This document shows, in pieces, positions 1 to 8,068 of a stretch of 64,000 bases of DNA. This DNA comes from Streptomyces tibetensis (GTDB lineage Bacteria > Actinomycetota > Actinomycetes > Streptomycetales > Streptomycetaceae), in assembly GCF_007655005.1 (NCBI RefSeq), contig NZ_SZVW01000024.1, forward strand, positions 1 to 64,000, read 5' to 3'. Under the pieces are notes generated by a model. The model searched no databases. It had not been told where the DNA came from and was given only the letters and a program-made list of their open reading frames with translations. Within the stretch, counting starts at the first letter, position 1. Each line of letters begins with the position of its first letter. The position numbers were made by a program, and so were the translations under genes.

Positions 1-64
1 GATCTCGAACATCGCACCCCTTGAGCTGGGGTGTTGCGACGATCGCTAGAACTCAAGTTCTTCG

Positions 65-150
65 CGGGTCGGGGGCCTTTTGGCGGGGGCGGGCCGTCTC
101 CGGTCCGTCAGAGACCATTCCCGGGGGCAGGACCGCGCCGGGCCTGCCGG
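65..150. repeat. Copy 1 of an ~85-bp dispersed repeat at the 3' end of the DUF6415 gene
   Basis: This segment covers the last codons of the DUF6415 gene and its 3' flank. It is clearly similar to 5674-5765: both have a GC stem remnant, a T run, then TGG(C/T)GGGG, GGTCCGTCAGAG and CCGGGGGCAGG in the same order. The similarity is direct observation. That the two mark an old duplication or recombination scar is inference. Confidence 0.55.
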
Positions 151-647
151 AACTCCTCGTAGAGCCGGTCGCCGGCCACACAGTTGCCGACGGCCTCGCC
201 GTTGTCATCCACCATCCGGCAGTCCCGGCACCCGGAGCAGTGCAGCAGCATGCGGACGTAAGCGGCTCGCTCGGGGGCGCCAGGGCACTGATGGTCCTCA
301 CTCTCGTAGTGGTCGCAGAGCGTGCGGACGGAACGGGCAAGGCGTTGCGCGTGAGCGGTCCGGGCCCCGGCAGACAGAACGCGGCCGGGCTCGGCGCTCA
401 ACCGCAGGCGGGCCTCCCCTACGCAGAAGAGCGCACATGCCCGCGCCACGCTGTCCTCGGGCAGAGCCAGCGCCGCCGTCTCGACCTCGGGGATTGCCAG
501 CATGAGATGTCCGTGCAGCTGACGCGTGAGCTCCTCCAGTCTGTCCGGCGCCGACGCCTCAGTGTCGTTCGCGAGGAGCCGGTCCGCGCAGGCGCGCATC
601 GTCTCGAGATCCAGCGGGGGCGCGGTCTCGCCGACGGGCACGGTCAC
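108..647 (-). CDS. DUF6415-family protein
   Basis: A 179-residue soluble protein that resembles the Streptomyces DUF6415 family, often labelled a natural-product biosynthesis accessory protein; no activity is established as far as I know. It is mostly helical. A Cys-rich stretch near residues 135-157 (CSGCRDC, then NCVAGDR) could bind metal. Its GTG start overlaps the TGA of the upstream gene (GTGA), so the two are probably translated from one mRNA. The last codons and 3' flank reappear near 5.7 kb. The family call comes from recognition of the sequence style, not from a search. Confidence 0.6.
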   Translation of the reverse strand: MTVPVGETAPPLDLETMRACADRLLANDTEASAPDRLEELTRQLHGHLMLAIPEVETAALALPEDSVARACALFCVGEARLRLSAEPGRVLSAGARTAHAQRLARSVRTLCDHYESEDHQCPGAPERAAYVRMLLHCSGCRDCRMVDDNGEAVGNCVAGDRLYEEFRQARRGPAPGNGL

Positions 648-1177
648 GACTCGTCCTCCTCGACCGGGGATCGGCCCGCCACAACGAGCGCCAGCACGTC
701 AACTGCCGCGCAGAGGCGGCCCGGTCGGGCCATGGGCACGGCCCAGTACGACGCCCGTCTGTGCTCGTCGAGCTCGACGCGGTCGACGCGCGGCACACCG
801 AGATAGGTCCCTTCCCCCAGACACTCCGCGACCGGCGTGCACCACGTCCGTGTGGTGCAGTCCGGTACGAGGGCGTAGTAACGGCGGAAGCCGGGGTCAT
901 GGATGACTGGCCCACCGTTGAGGCGATGAGCGAGCCAGGCGGACGCGACCGGCCGGGTGTCGCTCCCGTAAGCGCGTCGGACGACGTCCTGCGAGATGCG
1001 GACCGCCTCGAAGCTCCGGCCGAGCGGGATCAACGCGAGTTCGGCGACGCTGCCCCATTCACGGAACGCGGTGCCCGGTGAAGGGTGGGCGGAGGCCAGC
1101 CATCTCTCAACCGTTCCAGGCGATGGTGAGCTCACCGGGGCTGTGCGGCCCGCTGCGCGAACCGTGGTCTCGGCCAT
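644..1177 (-). CDS. Conserved hypothetical protein co-transcribed with the DUF6415 gene
   Basis: A 177-residue protein without an assignable domain. I chose the ATG at 1177 because AGCAGG lies at proper distance upstream; a GTG at 1204 would add nine residues. The sequence has two close cysteines near residues 113-122 and no signal peptide or membrane segment. Its stop overlaps the next start by four bases, so it probably acts with the DUF6415 protein. Function unknown. Confidence 0.6.
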   Translation of the reverse strand: MAETTVRAAGRTAPVSSPSPGTVERWLASAHPSPGTAFREWGSVAELALIPLGRSFEAVRISQDVVRRAYGSDTRPVASAWLAHRLNGGPVIHDPGFRRYYALVPDCTTRTWCTPVAECLGEGTYLGVPRVDRVELDEHRRASYWAVPMARPGRLCAAVDVLALVVAGRSPVEEDES

Positions 1178-1376
1178 GTCGACCTGCTCTCTCAGGTGGG
1201 TCACGCCCCGAGGCCGTCGTCAGCAGTCGCCGGGGCACCTTCGTTCCGCGATGGTCGTGCGCATCCCCGGGACGAAGGAACCTCTCCGAAAGGGCACTCC
1301 GAGGACGTCTTGGAGGGGGTAGAACGTCCTCGGGAACGTCCCGCCGAAACACGGGCGTTGGGGGGGGGGCAGTCAG

Positions 1377-2120
1377 ATGCCGAACGAGAGGCTGCGAGCC
1401 GTCATGGTGGCCGGCGGCTGGACGTACGAATCCCTCGCTACGAAGGCGCAGGTGGACCCGAAGTCCGTGGAACGGTGGGTGAATCTGGGGCGGGTGCCCC
1501 GGCGTCGCACCGCCTTCAAGGCCGCCGACCTTCTGGGAGAGGACGTACATGCCTTGTGGCCGGCGCTGCGGCAGGGGAAGGCGGTACGGCAGGTCGGCCC
1601 GGAACTGGTCGGCCTGTACGCCCACCGCGCCGACCTGCCGGTCTCCGTGTTCATCGACCTGATCGCCGCAGCGCGTGAACGCATCGACGTCCTGGTGTAC
1701 GCGGCCGTGTACCTGCACGAGGCGTACCCTCGCCTGAACGACTTGCTACGCGAGCGGGCAGAGGCCGGCTGCACGATCCGCTTGGCGGTCGGGGACGCGG
1801 ACTCCCTCGCCGTTCGACAGCGCGGTCTGGAGGAGCAGTTCGGTTACGGCATCGACTCACGGTGCCGCTTGGCGCTCATGCACTATCAGCAGTTGCTGGA
1901 AGTGCCCGGTGTCGAGGTGCGGACGCATGGGACGACCCTCTACAACAGCCTGTACCGCGCCGATGATCAGCTGTTGGTCAACGCGCACGTGTTCGGAGTG
2001 AACGCCTACCGTGCTCCGGTGTGGCGGCTGCGCCGCAACGGCGACGGTGGCATGTTCGACACGTACGCCGACAGCTTCAGCGCCGTGTGGGAAACCGCCC
2101 GGCAAGCAAAGGGGACCTAG
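1377..2120 (+). CDS. XRE-type HTH protein with C-terminal PLD-like domain
   Basis: A 247-residue protein. Residues 1-60 form an XRE-like helix-turn-helix (GWTYESLATKAQVDPKSVER), and residues 80-245 resemble the phospholipase-D-like fold found in Streptomyces regulators that sit beside NUDIX genes. The classical HxK catalytic motif of phospholipase D is not obvious, so a sensory role is more likely than catalysis. Its TAG stop shares the G with the GTG of the NUDIX gene, which implies translational coupling. It probably controls or works with that hydrolase; the ligand is unknown. Confidence 0.75.
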   Translation: MPNERLRAVMVAGGWTYESLATKAQVDPKSVERWVNLGRVPRRRTAFKAADLLGEDVHALWPALRQGKAVRQVGPELVGLYAHRADLPVSVFIDLIAAARERIDVLVYAAVYLHEAYPRLNDLLRERAEAGCTIRLAVGDADSLAVRQRGLEEQFGYGIDSRCRLALMHYQQLLEVPGVEVRTHGTTLYNSLYRADDQLLVNAHVFGVNAYRAPVWRLRRNGDGGMFDTYADSFSAVWETARQAKGT

Positions 2121-2590
2121 TGGCCCGGACCGAGTACTACGACGACCCCGCGGCCCCGACCCCCAACAGCCTCGTCGTGGCCGCTTCGGCGGTGGTCACC
2201 GACGACCAGGGCCGCATCCTGCTCCAGCGACGGCGGGACAACGATCTGTGGGCCCTGCCCGGCGGCGGCATGGAGATGAACGACTCCCTGCCAGGCTGCG
2301 CCGTGCGCGAGGTCAAGGAAGAGACCGGCTATGACGTCCAGATCACAGGGCTTGTCGGCACCTACACCGACCCCCGCCACGTCATCGCCTACACCGACGG
2401 CGAGGTACGCCGCCAGTTCAACGTCTGCTTCACCGCCCGCATCATCGGAGGAGAACTGGCCGTCTCCGACGAGTCCACGGAGGTCTGCTTCACAGCCCCC
2501 GCAGACCTGAACGCCCTACCCATGCACCACACCCAGCGCCTACGGCTTCACCACTTCCTCGAGAACCGCCCGACGCCCTATTTGGGGTAG
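2120..2590 (+). CDS. NUDIX hydrolase
   Basis: A 156-residue pyrophosphohydrolase. The NUDIX box lies near residues 46-68, with ALPGGG before it and REVKEETGY at its end. The first Glu of the consensus (GX5EX7REUXEEXGU) is Asp here, while the REVKEE core that binds metal is intact. It starts with GTG one base after the previous stop overlap and has no room for its own promoter. The substrate, a nucleoside diphosphate derivative, cannot be read from the sequence. Confidence 0.85.
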   Translation: MARTEYYDDPAAPTPNSLVVAASAVVTDDQGRILLQRRRDNDLWALPGGGMEMNDSLPGCAVREVKEETGYDVQITGLVGTYTDPRHVIAYTDGEVRRQFNVCFTARIIGGELAVSDESTEVCFTAPADLNALPMHHTQRLRLHHFLENRPTPYLG

Positions 2591-2646
2591 TGGCCTGCCA
2601 GTCGGCCGTCCGCCAGGCTCTGGCCCGGGCACCGGTGCGGTGTCTA

Positions 2647-2691
2647 GTCCCAGGTGATGTTTGACGTTCTGGTCCCAGCTGATGCTTGACG
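2647..2691. repeat. Two direct 20-bp repeats, possible insertion-sequence end remnant
   Basis: Copies at 2647-2666 and 2672-2691 share GTCCCAG, TGATG and TTGACG and differ at two positions. Such spaced terminal repeats are typical of IS21-type element ends. No transposase ORF is present nearby, so this would be a relic. The repeats are observed; the IS assignment is inference. Confidence 0.35.
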
Positions 2692-2858
2692 GTGGGCCTA
2701 GACAACATCAGAAACTTTGTGGGGCTTGCAGGTCCACAGACTGCCCGACGCGCCGGAAGCTTACGGGGCCATGATCACTCGCCCCATGGCAGCTCCAGCC
2801 CAAAGTCGCTCCGCCGACCTCGTACTTTGTCCTGGGCTTCGTGCTGTCCGGCTCGCAG

Positions 2859-3032
2859 CTACTCAGCGCGTCCCTGGTTGCGGCTAGACCGGAAGTGCAG
2901 GACAAGCGAGGCGCCGGCACCGGCCACGACGGCGAAGACGGCGCCGCCGTAGTTGTCCTGAACGAGGACGCCAGCGGCAATCACGGTGCCGATGACGAGG
3001 GGTAAGCCAGTGGTCATGCTGTTCTTCTTCAC
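2859..3032 (-). CDS. Small two-helix membrane protein
   Basis: A 57-residue ORF starting with GTG and preceded by GAGGAGA at seven bases. Residues 9-25 and 29-46 are hydrophobic and separated by the short turn QDNYGG, giving a hairpin membrane protein with a basic C-terminus (RSSRNQGR). The ribosome site and clean hydrophobic pattern argue it is real. No family is recognised. Confidence 0.55.
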   Translation of the reverse strand: MKKNSMTTGLPLVIGTVIAAGVLVQDNYGGAVFAVVAGAGASLVLHFRSSRNQGRAE

Positions 3033-3600
3033 GAAAGCTTCTCCTCAGGAGTATCTGCGGTCGAAAGCACCACGGAGATGGACAGGTCGTCCACACCAGT
3101 GCACGCGGCATGATCTCAGGTTCGCCGATGCCGGACCAGGCTGATCACGTTCGACGATGCGCTGCTGGTGTGCTGATCAGCAGACAGAGCGGAGCTCCTC
3201 GTAGGCGAACCGAGGAACCGCGGCCCCGCAAGGGGGGCCGTGGCCATGCCCCCCACGTGCCCGGTCAGATGGCCTGCGGCGGGGAACAACGGGGAGCGTC
3301 GGCGAGCTACCGGGGAATGCACAGGTCACCGTCTTGCCAGGTCAGCGCCGATCCGCATACGCGATCTTCCAAGCTGGTGCCGTACAGCAGCGAAGTACAG
3401 CAACCGCAGCAACCGGCCCCGGCCGGTTGAGCACTCACCCGGCCGTACCGCGACCGGTATGACCGCCAGCGACCGATCCACATAGAGCTACCGATCAGAA
3501 GGTCGCAGGTCGGCTCTCCGCTCAGTACGCAGGAACAGAGGCACCGGCTGGATCCGAGGCCTCTGTTGTGTTGGCCCCGGGGCTCTCCGCCCCGGGGCGA
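3033..3600. other. Intergenic region without a recognisable gene
   Basis: Overlapping short ORFs on both strands lack ribosome sites and show no protein character. The region must hold the promoter of the small membrane gene. It contains the phrase GCGGGGAACA-CGGGGA near 3279-3295, which recurs at 5021-5037. A GC hairpin lies at its right end. Confidence 0.4.
3574..3598 (-). terminator. Hairpin terminator of the GNAT gene
   Basis: A 9-bp perfect stem (GCCCCGGGG / CCCCGGGGC) with a 7-base loop begins two bases after the GNAT stop codon. There is no strong T run, as is common in Streptomyces. Confidence 0.6.
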
Positions 3601-4113
3601 TCAAATGGGTACTGTCATCCGCAGCCGGACGTAGTCATGGCCCAGTGGCCCAGTGCGGCGGGAGCCGTCCGGGCGCCAGCCGTGCCGGGCATAGAACGCC
3701 TGCGCCCGCGCGTTGGCCTCCCAGCACTCCAGCACTCCGTCGGTGAGTCCGTCCGCCTGCAGCCGCCGCGCGAACGCCTCCTGCAGCAGGCTGCCGACAC
3801 CGCGCCCCCGGCCGTTCGGTTCGACTCCGATCTGCTGCAACTCGCGTACCGACGCGGCATCGAGGTCGTCGAACTTCGGCGGTCCATCCATGACGAAACC
3901 GACCACACGGTCCTCGGGGGTTGCAGCGACCTGCGCCCGGCCTTCAGCGACCGCGCGCTCCCAGTAGGCGCTGATGCGTTCCGCGCTCGCCAGCTCCTCC
4001 GGCGGCACGCCGCCCGCCGTGTAGTACGCCGTGCGAGTACGGGCATGCAACGCGGCGAGGGCCGCAGCCTCTTCCTCACGGGCCGAGCGGATGCTGATCC
4101 GTGTATCAGTCAT
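3601..4113 (-). CDS. GNAT-family N-acetyltransferase
   Basis: A 170-residue acetyltransferase. The central strand QQIGVEPNGRGRGVGSLL carries the acetyl-CoA pyrophosphate-binding signature (Q/R-x-x-G-x-G/A) near residues 93-109, followed by the ARAQAFYARHGW motif typical of the C-terminal half. Size is normal for a single GNAT domain. It stands alone between divergent or unrelated genes, so the acceptor substrate is unknown. Confidence 0.85.
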   Translation of the reverse strand: MTDTRISIRSAREEEAAALAALHARTRTAYYTAGGVPPEELASAERISAYWERAVAEGRAQVAATPEDRVVGFVMDGPPKFDDLDAASVRELQQIGVEPNGRGRGVGSLLQEAFARRLQADGLTDGVLECWEANARAQAFYARHGWRPDGSRRTGPLGHDYVRLRMTVPI

Positions 4114-4471
4114 GCGGACGAAGACGCCCCATGCCGTGACCTGGTTCCGACCGCAGCGGAAGCCGTCACATGCGCCCCAGCCGGGTGCCAGCGCAAAGCC
4201 GCTGGTGATAGGCGACAGAGGCTCCAGTCAGCTTTCGAACGGCCTGGTCGGACGGTGCCCGCGCGTCTCAGTTTCCGTCTCATTCAGCGCCGTTCACGGC
4301 CGTTCAGGCGAGACCCGGGGCCGTTCCCACCCGTCCGAACAACCGCCCATGAACCCAGGTAAACGGCCCTGCACGCACCCCTATCACCCCACCAACACAG
4401 TTGGAAATCGTGTTGGCGTGAGAACAGAGCGGGTACTGCGCCCGGCCGGTGATACATGATCAGCTTGGGGT
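4113..4471. other. Intergenic region with a tRNA-Ser-like dyad
   Basis: No gene is supported here. At 4392-4416 there is CCAACAC, an 11-base spacer, then GTGTTGG. The inner and right part (TTGGAAATCGTGTTGG) matches from memory the anticodon-arm and variable region of actinobacterial tRNA-Ser(GGA). It could be a relic attachment site or an operator for the gene at 4472. Confidence 0.35.
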
Positions 4472-4936
4472 GTGGAGACCATCATCGCCAGTGCCATAGC
4501 CGTTCTGAGAACCCTGCTCGGCTCGGGGCTCACCCTGGCGTTTCAGCAGCGCACCACCGACAAAGGGCATCAGTTCACCCGCCACGAGAGGCTCCGCCAG
4601 GAGCGACTCGATGCTTACTCCGCCTACGCCGGCGCACTCATCAACTACCGCCGCTGCCTGGTACATCTCTGGTTCTGCGAACACGAACAACCACCACACG
4701 AGGACCCCAGCGTGGTGCGAGTCCGCGCATACGACCTGCGTTCCAACGCCCAAGAAGCTCTCTTCCGGGTGCAGATGCTCACCGATGACGACGCCTTGAG
4801 CGAGGCGGCAGAAGCCACACTTGCGGACGTCACAGCCCTGCCCAAGACGGACAGCAGGACCGAACTGGACCAGCGCAGGGTGAAGACCCGCGACGACATC
4901 AGTCGACTGGTCAGAGCGTCCAAGCGCCATCTCTGA
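4472..4936 (+). CDS. Hypothetical protein with N-terminal membrane segment
   Basis: A 154-residue protein starting with GTG after a GGGG-rich site. Residues 3-25 form a single hydrophobic segment; the rest is charged and probably helical or coiled, with HERLRQERLDAYSAYAGALI near residue 38. This layout is common among unassigned Streptomyces proteins that anchor a cytoplasmic helical domain in the membrane. No catalytic motif is visible. Confidence 0.6.
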   Translation: METIIASAIAVLRTLLGSGLTLAFQQRTTDKGHQFTRHERLRQERLDAYSAYAGALINYRRCLVHLWFCEHEQPPHEDPSVVRVRAYDLRSNAQEALFRVQMLTDDDALSEAAEATLADVTALPKTDSRTELDQRRVKTRDDISRLVRASKRHL

Positions 4937-5221
4937 TGCGCCTGCCAACGCGTCTGCACGTGCGGTCAATCCGTCAGAGCCGTGCGCCGGGCGGGCCGCA
5001 CCACAAGCGCGCCAGATCAGGCGGGGAACAGCGGGGAATCACGGTGCAAGCGGTCCAGCCTGAGGAGGCGGCAACCGGGGCGTTCCCCCAGGTCATTGCC
5101 CGGACAGGCGTCAAATGCCCGCAGCTTCCCAAGCTGATGGCTCCATATGCGGAGCTCAGCAGCCTTCGCCAGCGGTTGCCCCACAGCCGCCCCTGCCCGC
5201 GCGCTCTGCCAGACTCGCTGC

Positions 5222-5482
5222 ATGGGGAGTTGCGCCGGGGTGACACGGCAGGGACGAGCGTGCGGAAACCCCGCCGGATGGAACGGCTACTGCCATCTGC
5301 ACGGTGGTGGAGGCCGACGAAGCCGAAGCCCACGTGTCTCAACTCCTCCCCGACTTCCGAGCATGCCGGCGCGTCCGGAACCGCAGCCCCAGGGCAGGCG
5401 GAGAGGCTGGTTCTGGTGGCTGAGGTGGCTCTTCATGGGTTGGTTCGAGGTACTGCGTAACGCGGTAAGCCGACGCTCATAA
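5222..5482 (+). CDS. Small zinc-ribbon-like protein with amphipathic C-terminus
   Basis: An 86-residue ORF from ATG 5222. Residues 4-30 hold the pattern CAGVTRQGRACGNPAG...YCHLHG, the C-x6-C...C-x2-H arrangement of small zinc-binding domains seen in phage and Streptomyces proteins. A proline-rich linker leads to a tryptophan-rich C-terminal segment (WFWWLRWLFMGWF) that probably lies on or in the membrane. No ribosome site is clear. The zinc-binding call rests only on this spacing. Confidence 0.5.
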   Translation: MGSCAGVTRQGRACGNPAGWNGYCHLHGGGGRRSRSPRVSTPPRLPSMPARPEPQPQGRRRGWFWWLRWLFMGWFEVLRNAVSRRS

Positions 5483-5653
5483 CGGTGCTGGCTGGGCCGT
5501 CCCTGGGCCGTCCGAGGCCGCTCGGCAACGGCCAATGACGACCAACGACGACCACCAGGCGCACGATCCCACCGCCCCTGACCAGCAAAAACCCAGCACA
5601 CCAAGATCCCCGACAAGACCCAGGGCAAGAAGAAGTAGCCCGACGCCATCAGG

Positions 5654-5692
5654 CCCCCGCCCCGCGGTTTCCTCGCGGGGCGGGGGTTTTTT
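5654..5692 (+). terminator. Strong rho-independent terminator
   Basis: A perfect 13-bp stem (CCCCCGCCCCGCG and its complement) with a 7-base loop is followed by six T residues. It ends transcription from the left. Confidence 0.85.
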
Positions 5693-5765
5693 GGTGGGGC
5701 GGGGCCGGCTCTGGTCCGTCAGAGGTTGTTTCCGGGGGCAGGGCGGGCGTTGGGCCTGTCGGCTG
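5674..5765. repeat. Copy 2 of the dispersed repeat also at 65-150
   Basis: It aligns with 65-150 at roughly three bases in four by eye. Read on the minus strand it ends with codons for PAPGNNL and a stop, matching the PAPGNGL end of the DUF6415 protein. Nothing upstream of those codons resembles the rest of that gene, so only the 3' tip was copied. Confidence 0.5.
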
Positions 5766-5840
5766 CCGGTCTTCTCGCCGTTCCGGGCGAGGGCAACGCC
5801 CAGCCTGCTTCGTGACGCCATGCGCTTGCTCGGGCAAACA

Positions 5841-5881
5841 GTTACCCGAACGTAACTCACGACGACGTTACCAGCGGTAAC
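5841..5881. promoter_or_regulatory. Two tandem GTTAC palindromes upstream of the lipase gene
   Basis: GTTACCCGAACGTAAC (5841-5856) and GTTACCAGCGGTAAC (5867-5881) are spaced 26 bp start to start, with the second ending 55 bp before the lipase start. Spacing of two to three helical turns suggests cooperative binding of a dimeric repressor, for example of the TetR type. The regulator is not identified. Confidence 0.5.
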
Positions 5882-5936
5882 TACCAGTGCTAGTTTTTCG
5901 CGCAATCACGCACCGCAGCAGCGCGAGGAGTGAGCT

Positions 5937-7295
5937 GTGAGCCGTTACCGAAGCCGTCCGCGTTCCACCCCCAACCGTCTGGCCGCCGCCGCGCTCGCCA
6001 CCGTGGCCTGCGTCTTCGTCGGCGCGAGCACTGCCGACGCCACCGCGACCGACACCGGACCCGTCGTGTCCCGGGGGGTCGGCATCCCGGCCTTCTACAC
6101 CCCGCCCACCCAACTGCCCGCGACCAACGGCGCCTTGATCCGGCAGGAGCCGCTCCCCCTCGGGCTGTCGTTGCCCGGCCTCGACGGCCGCCCCCTGCCG
6201 GGCACCGCCACCCGGCTGATGTACAAGTCCACCGACTCCGACGGCCGGGCCGTCGCGGTGACCGGCGCTTACATCGAGCCGTCCGCGAAGTGGGAGGGCG
6301 ACGGGCCCCGCCCGCTGGTGGCGGTGGCCTCGGGGACCATGGGCCAGGGCGACCAGTGCGCGCCCTCGTTCGCCCTGCAGCACCCGCTCACCGTCAACGG
6401 GCAGACACTGTCCGTCGGTTACGACAACCTCGCGATCTACCGTCTCCTCGCCACCGGGGCGGCCGTCGTCGTCACCGACTACGTCGGACTGGGCGCCACC
6501 GACCGTCTGCACACCTACGTCAACCGCCTGGACGAGGGGCACGCGGTGCTGGACGCCGTCCGTGCGGCGCGCGCTCTCCCCGGCACGTCCCTCACCTCCG
6601 GCTCCCGCGTCGGCCTGTACGGGTACAGCGAGGGCGGCGGCGCCAGCGCGTCGGCGGCCGAACTCCAGCCCACCTACGCGCCCGACGTACACCTGGCGGG
6701 CACCTATGCGGGCGCGCCGCCCGCCGACCTGACCGCCGTCATGAAGGGAATCGACGGGAGCGCTCTGGCCGCTGCCCTGGGCTGGGCGATCAACGGCTTC
6801 GTCCAGGCGTACCCCGACATGCGGGACGTCGCCGAGGCGAACCTCAACGACGCCGGGCGCAAGGCCCTCGCCGACGCGTCGACCATGTGCGTCGGCGAGG
6901 CAGTCGTCCGCTACGGCTTCGCCCGGAGCAGCGCGTGGACGACCAGCGGCAAGTCCGTCGCCGAGATCATCGCCGGGGAACCGCGCGCCCGGGCGGTCCT
7001 CGACGAGCAGCGCATCGGGACGCTCAAGCCGGCCGGTCCGGTCCGGGTGAGCACCGGCGTCCAGGACGACATCGTTCCGCACGCCCAGGCCCGCCAACTG
7101 GCCGTGGACTGGTGCCGTAAGGGCGGCAGCGTCACCTACGCGGCCGTCGACCTTCCCAACCTCGGCGACAGGCTCCTCACCAACCACCTCGCTCCCCTCA
7201 TCACCGACCAGGGAGCGGCGATCTCCTGGCTCACCGACCGTCTTGAGGGCAAGCCGACCGCGTCCAACTGCTGGACGATGCCCTTCCAGCGCTGA
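5937..7295 (+). CDS. Secreted lipase/esterase (secretory lipase family)
   Basis: A 452-residue alpha/beta hydrolase starting with GTG after GCGAGGAG. Residues 1-36 form a Sec signal peptide with hydrophobic core LAAAALATVACVFVGAS and a likely cut near ADATA. The nucleophile elbow GYSEGG lies near residue 228. A histidine in IVPHAQ (~380) and upstream acids could complete the triad. Size and the N-terminal style fit the LIP-type secretory lipases that act on esters outside the cell. Tandem palindromes upstream suggest regulation. Confidence 0.8.
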   Translation: MSRYRSRPRSTPNRLAAAALATVACVFVGASTADATATDTGPVVSRGVGIPAFYTPPTQLPATNGALIRQEPLPLGLSLPGLDGRPLPGTATRLMYKSTDSDGRAVAVTGAYIEPSAKWEGDGPRPLVAVASGTMGQGDQCAPSFALQHPLTVNGQTLSVGYDNLAIYRLLATGAAVVVTDYVGLGATDRLHTYVNRLDEGHAVLDAVRAARALPGTSLTSGSRVGLYGYSEGGGASASAAELQPTYAPDVHLAGTYAGAPPADLTAVMKGIDGSALAAALGWAINGFVQAYPDMRDVAEANLNDAGRKALADASTMCVGEAVVRYGFARSSAWTTSGKSVAEIIAGEPRARAVLDEQRIGTLKPAGPVRVSTGVQDDIVPHAQARQLAVDWCRKGGSVTYAAVDLPNLGDRLLTNHLAPLITDQGAAISWLTDRLEGKPTASNCWTMPFQR

Positions 7296-7323
7296 CCGGG
7301 CCGTCCCCGGGCCCCGCCCGCCC

Positions 7324-7763
7324 CTACGGAGCTTCCGGTCGTCGCAGTTCAGGAGCCGGTGGAGTCCGACGGCGGGCGTGGGCCGCCGAACCGTGTTCCG
7401 AGAGGTCGAACCAATTGCCCTCCGGATCCATGGCGCGGTACTCGGCGAAGGGGCGGTCGGTGAAGCGTTCAGTCGGTTTCGGAGTGCCGGCCGCCACCAG
7501 GGCCTCGGCGGTGGTCGCCGTGTCCTCGATGTGGAAGCCGACCGGGGTGAGTGGTTGAAGCCGACCGGGGTCGCCCCGTCGAGCTGATGCTTGATCAGGG
7601 CGAGCGAGAAGTATCCGTCGGAGAAGAAGCAACTTCCGTCCGGATCGCGGTGGAAAGGCTCCATCGCGAAGACCGAGCAGTAGAACTCGGCCAGCTTCTC
7701 CGGGTCTCGGGCCACGATCGCCGGGTGGCTGAGTCCGGGCCGGGGGGAGGTGGGTTCGTCCAC
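7324..7763 (-). pseudogene. VOC/glyoxalase-family gene broken by a 23-bp tandem duplication
   Basis: The N-terminal half (from GTG 7763, with AAGGAA upstream) reads as a vicinal-oxygen-chelate protein: LSHPAIVARDPEKLAEFY...FFSDGYFSLAL. The C-terminal half continues in another frame: GFHIEDTATTAEALVAAG...YRAMDPEGNWFDLSEHG. Between them GAAGCCGACCGGGGT occurs at 7534-7548 and again at 7557-7571, 23 bp apart. Removing one 23-bp unit joins the halves in frame as LDGATPVGFHIEDTATT. The gene is therefore disrupted, or the assembly carries an error here. Confidence 0.75.
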
Positions 7764-8068
7764 GGCGGATTCCTTCGGCTCCACGGCGGGTCTTCGGATC
7801 CGGGGCGGGGGCCTGCTGCGCCGGGCGGGGCGCGGGGATCATGTTGTGGAACGCGCTGATCGACCACTGACGCTCCGCCGTCCGTTCCACGGAGTCGGGC
7901 GCGTTCGTCACAGCGGACATGGCGTGTGGTCTCCGGAGAAATGGGGGTGGGGAGGCCATGGAAGCGAGGCGCCTGGTACTTGCAGCCGCAGGGCGTGCCG
8001 CTTCGACGCCGTCCGTGCAGACCGCGCCGTCCTACGGAGTCGGACACCAAGGTCCCGACCCAGCCGGG
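7764..8068. other. Gap between VOC remnant and LysR gene
   Basis: An ORF on the minus strand from about 7921 begins MSAVTNAPDSVERTAERQ and runs in the frame of the VOC 3' half. It lacks a recognisable domain and a good ribosome site, and I do not call it a gene. Confidence 0.3.

Larger units (their letters stand above)
5482..5936. other. Intergenic region with terminator, repeat copy and operator-like palindromes
   Basis: From left to right it contains a perfect rho-independent terminator, the second copy of the repeat also present at 65-150, and two tandem GTTAC palindromes just upstream of the lipase gene. A short ORF from ATG 5535 runs through the terminator and is not convincing. Confidence 0.5.

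Noticed and set aside
3279..5037. Shared phrase GCGGGGAACA-CGGGGA at 3279-3295 and 5021-5037
   Set aside because: Too short and too GC-rich to call a repeat with function; may be chance or part of the broader duplication in this region.
5535..5855. Plus-strand ORF MTTNDDHQAHDPTAPDQQ
   Set aside because: It reads through a perfect terminator and a repeat. A KIPDKTQGKKK ending is visible in another frame, but no continuous ORF supports it.
5868..7784. 638-codon minus-strand ORF opposite the lipase
   Set aside because: It is the antisense shadow of the lipase in high-GC DNA; only its first ~80 codons are real and belong to the VOC remnant.
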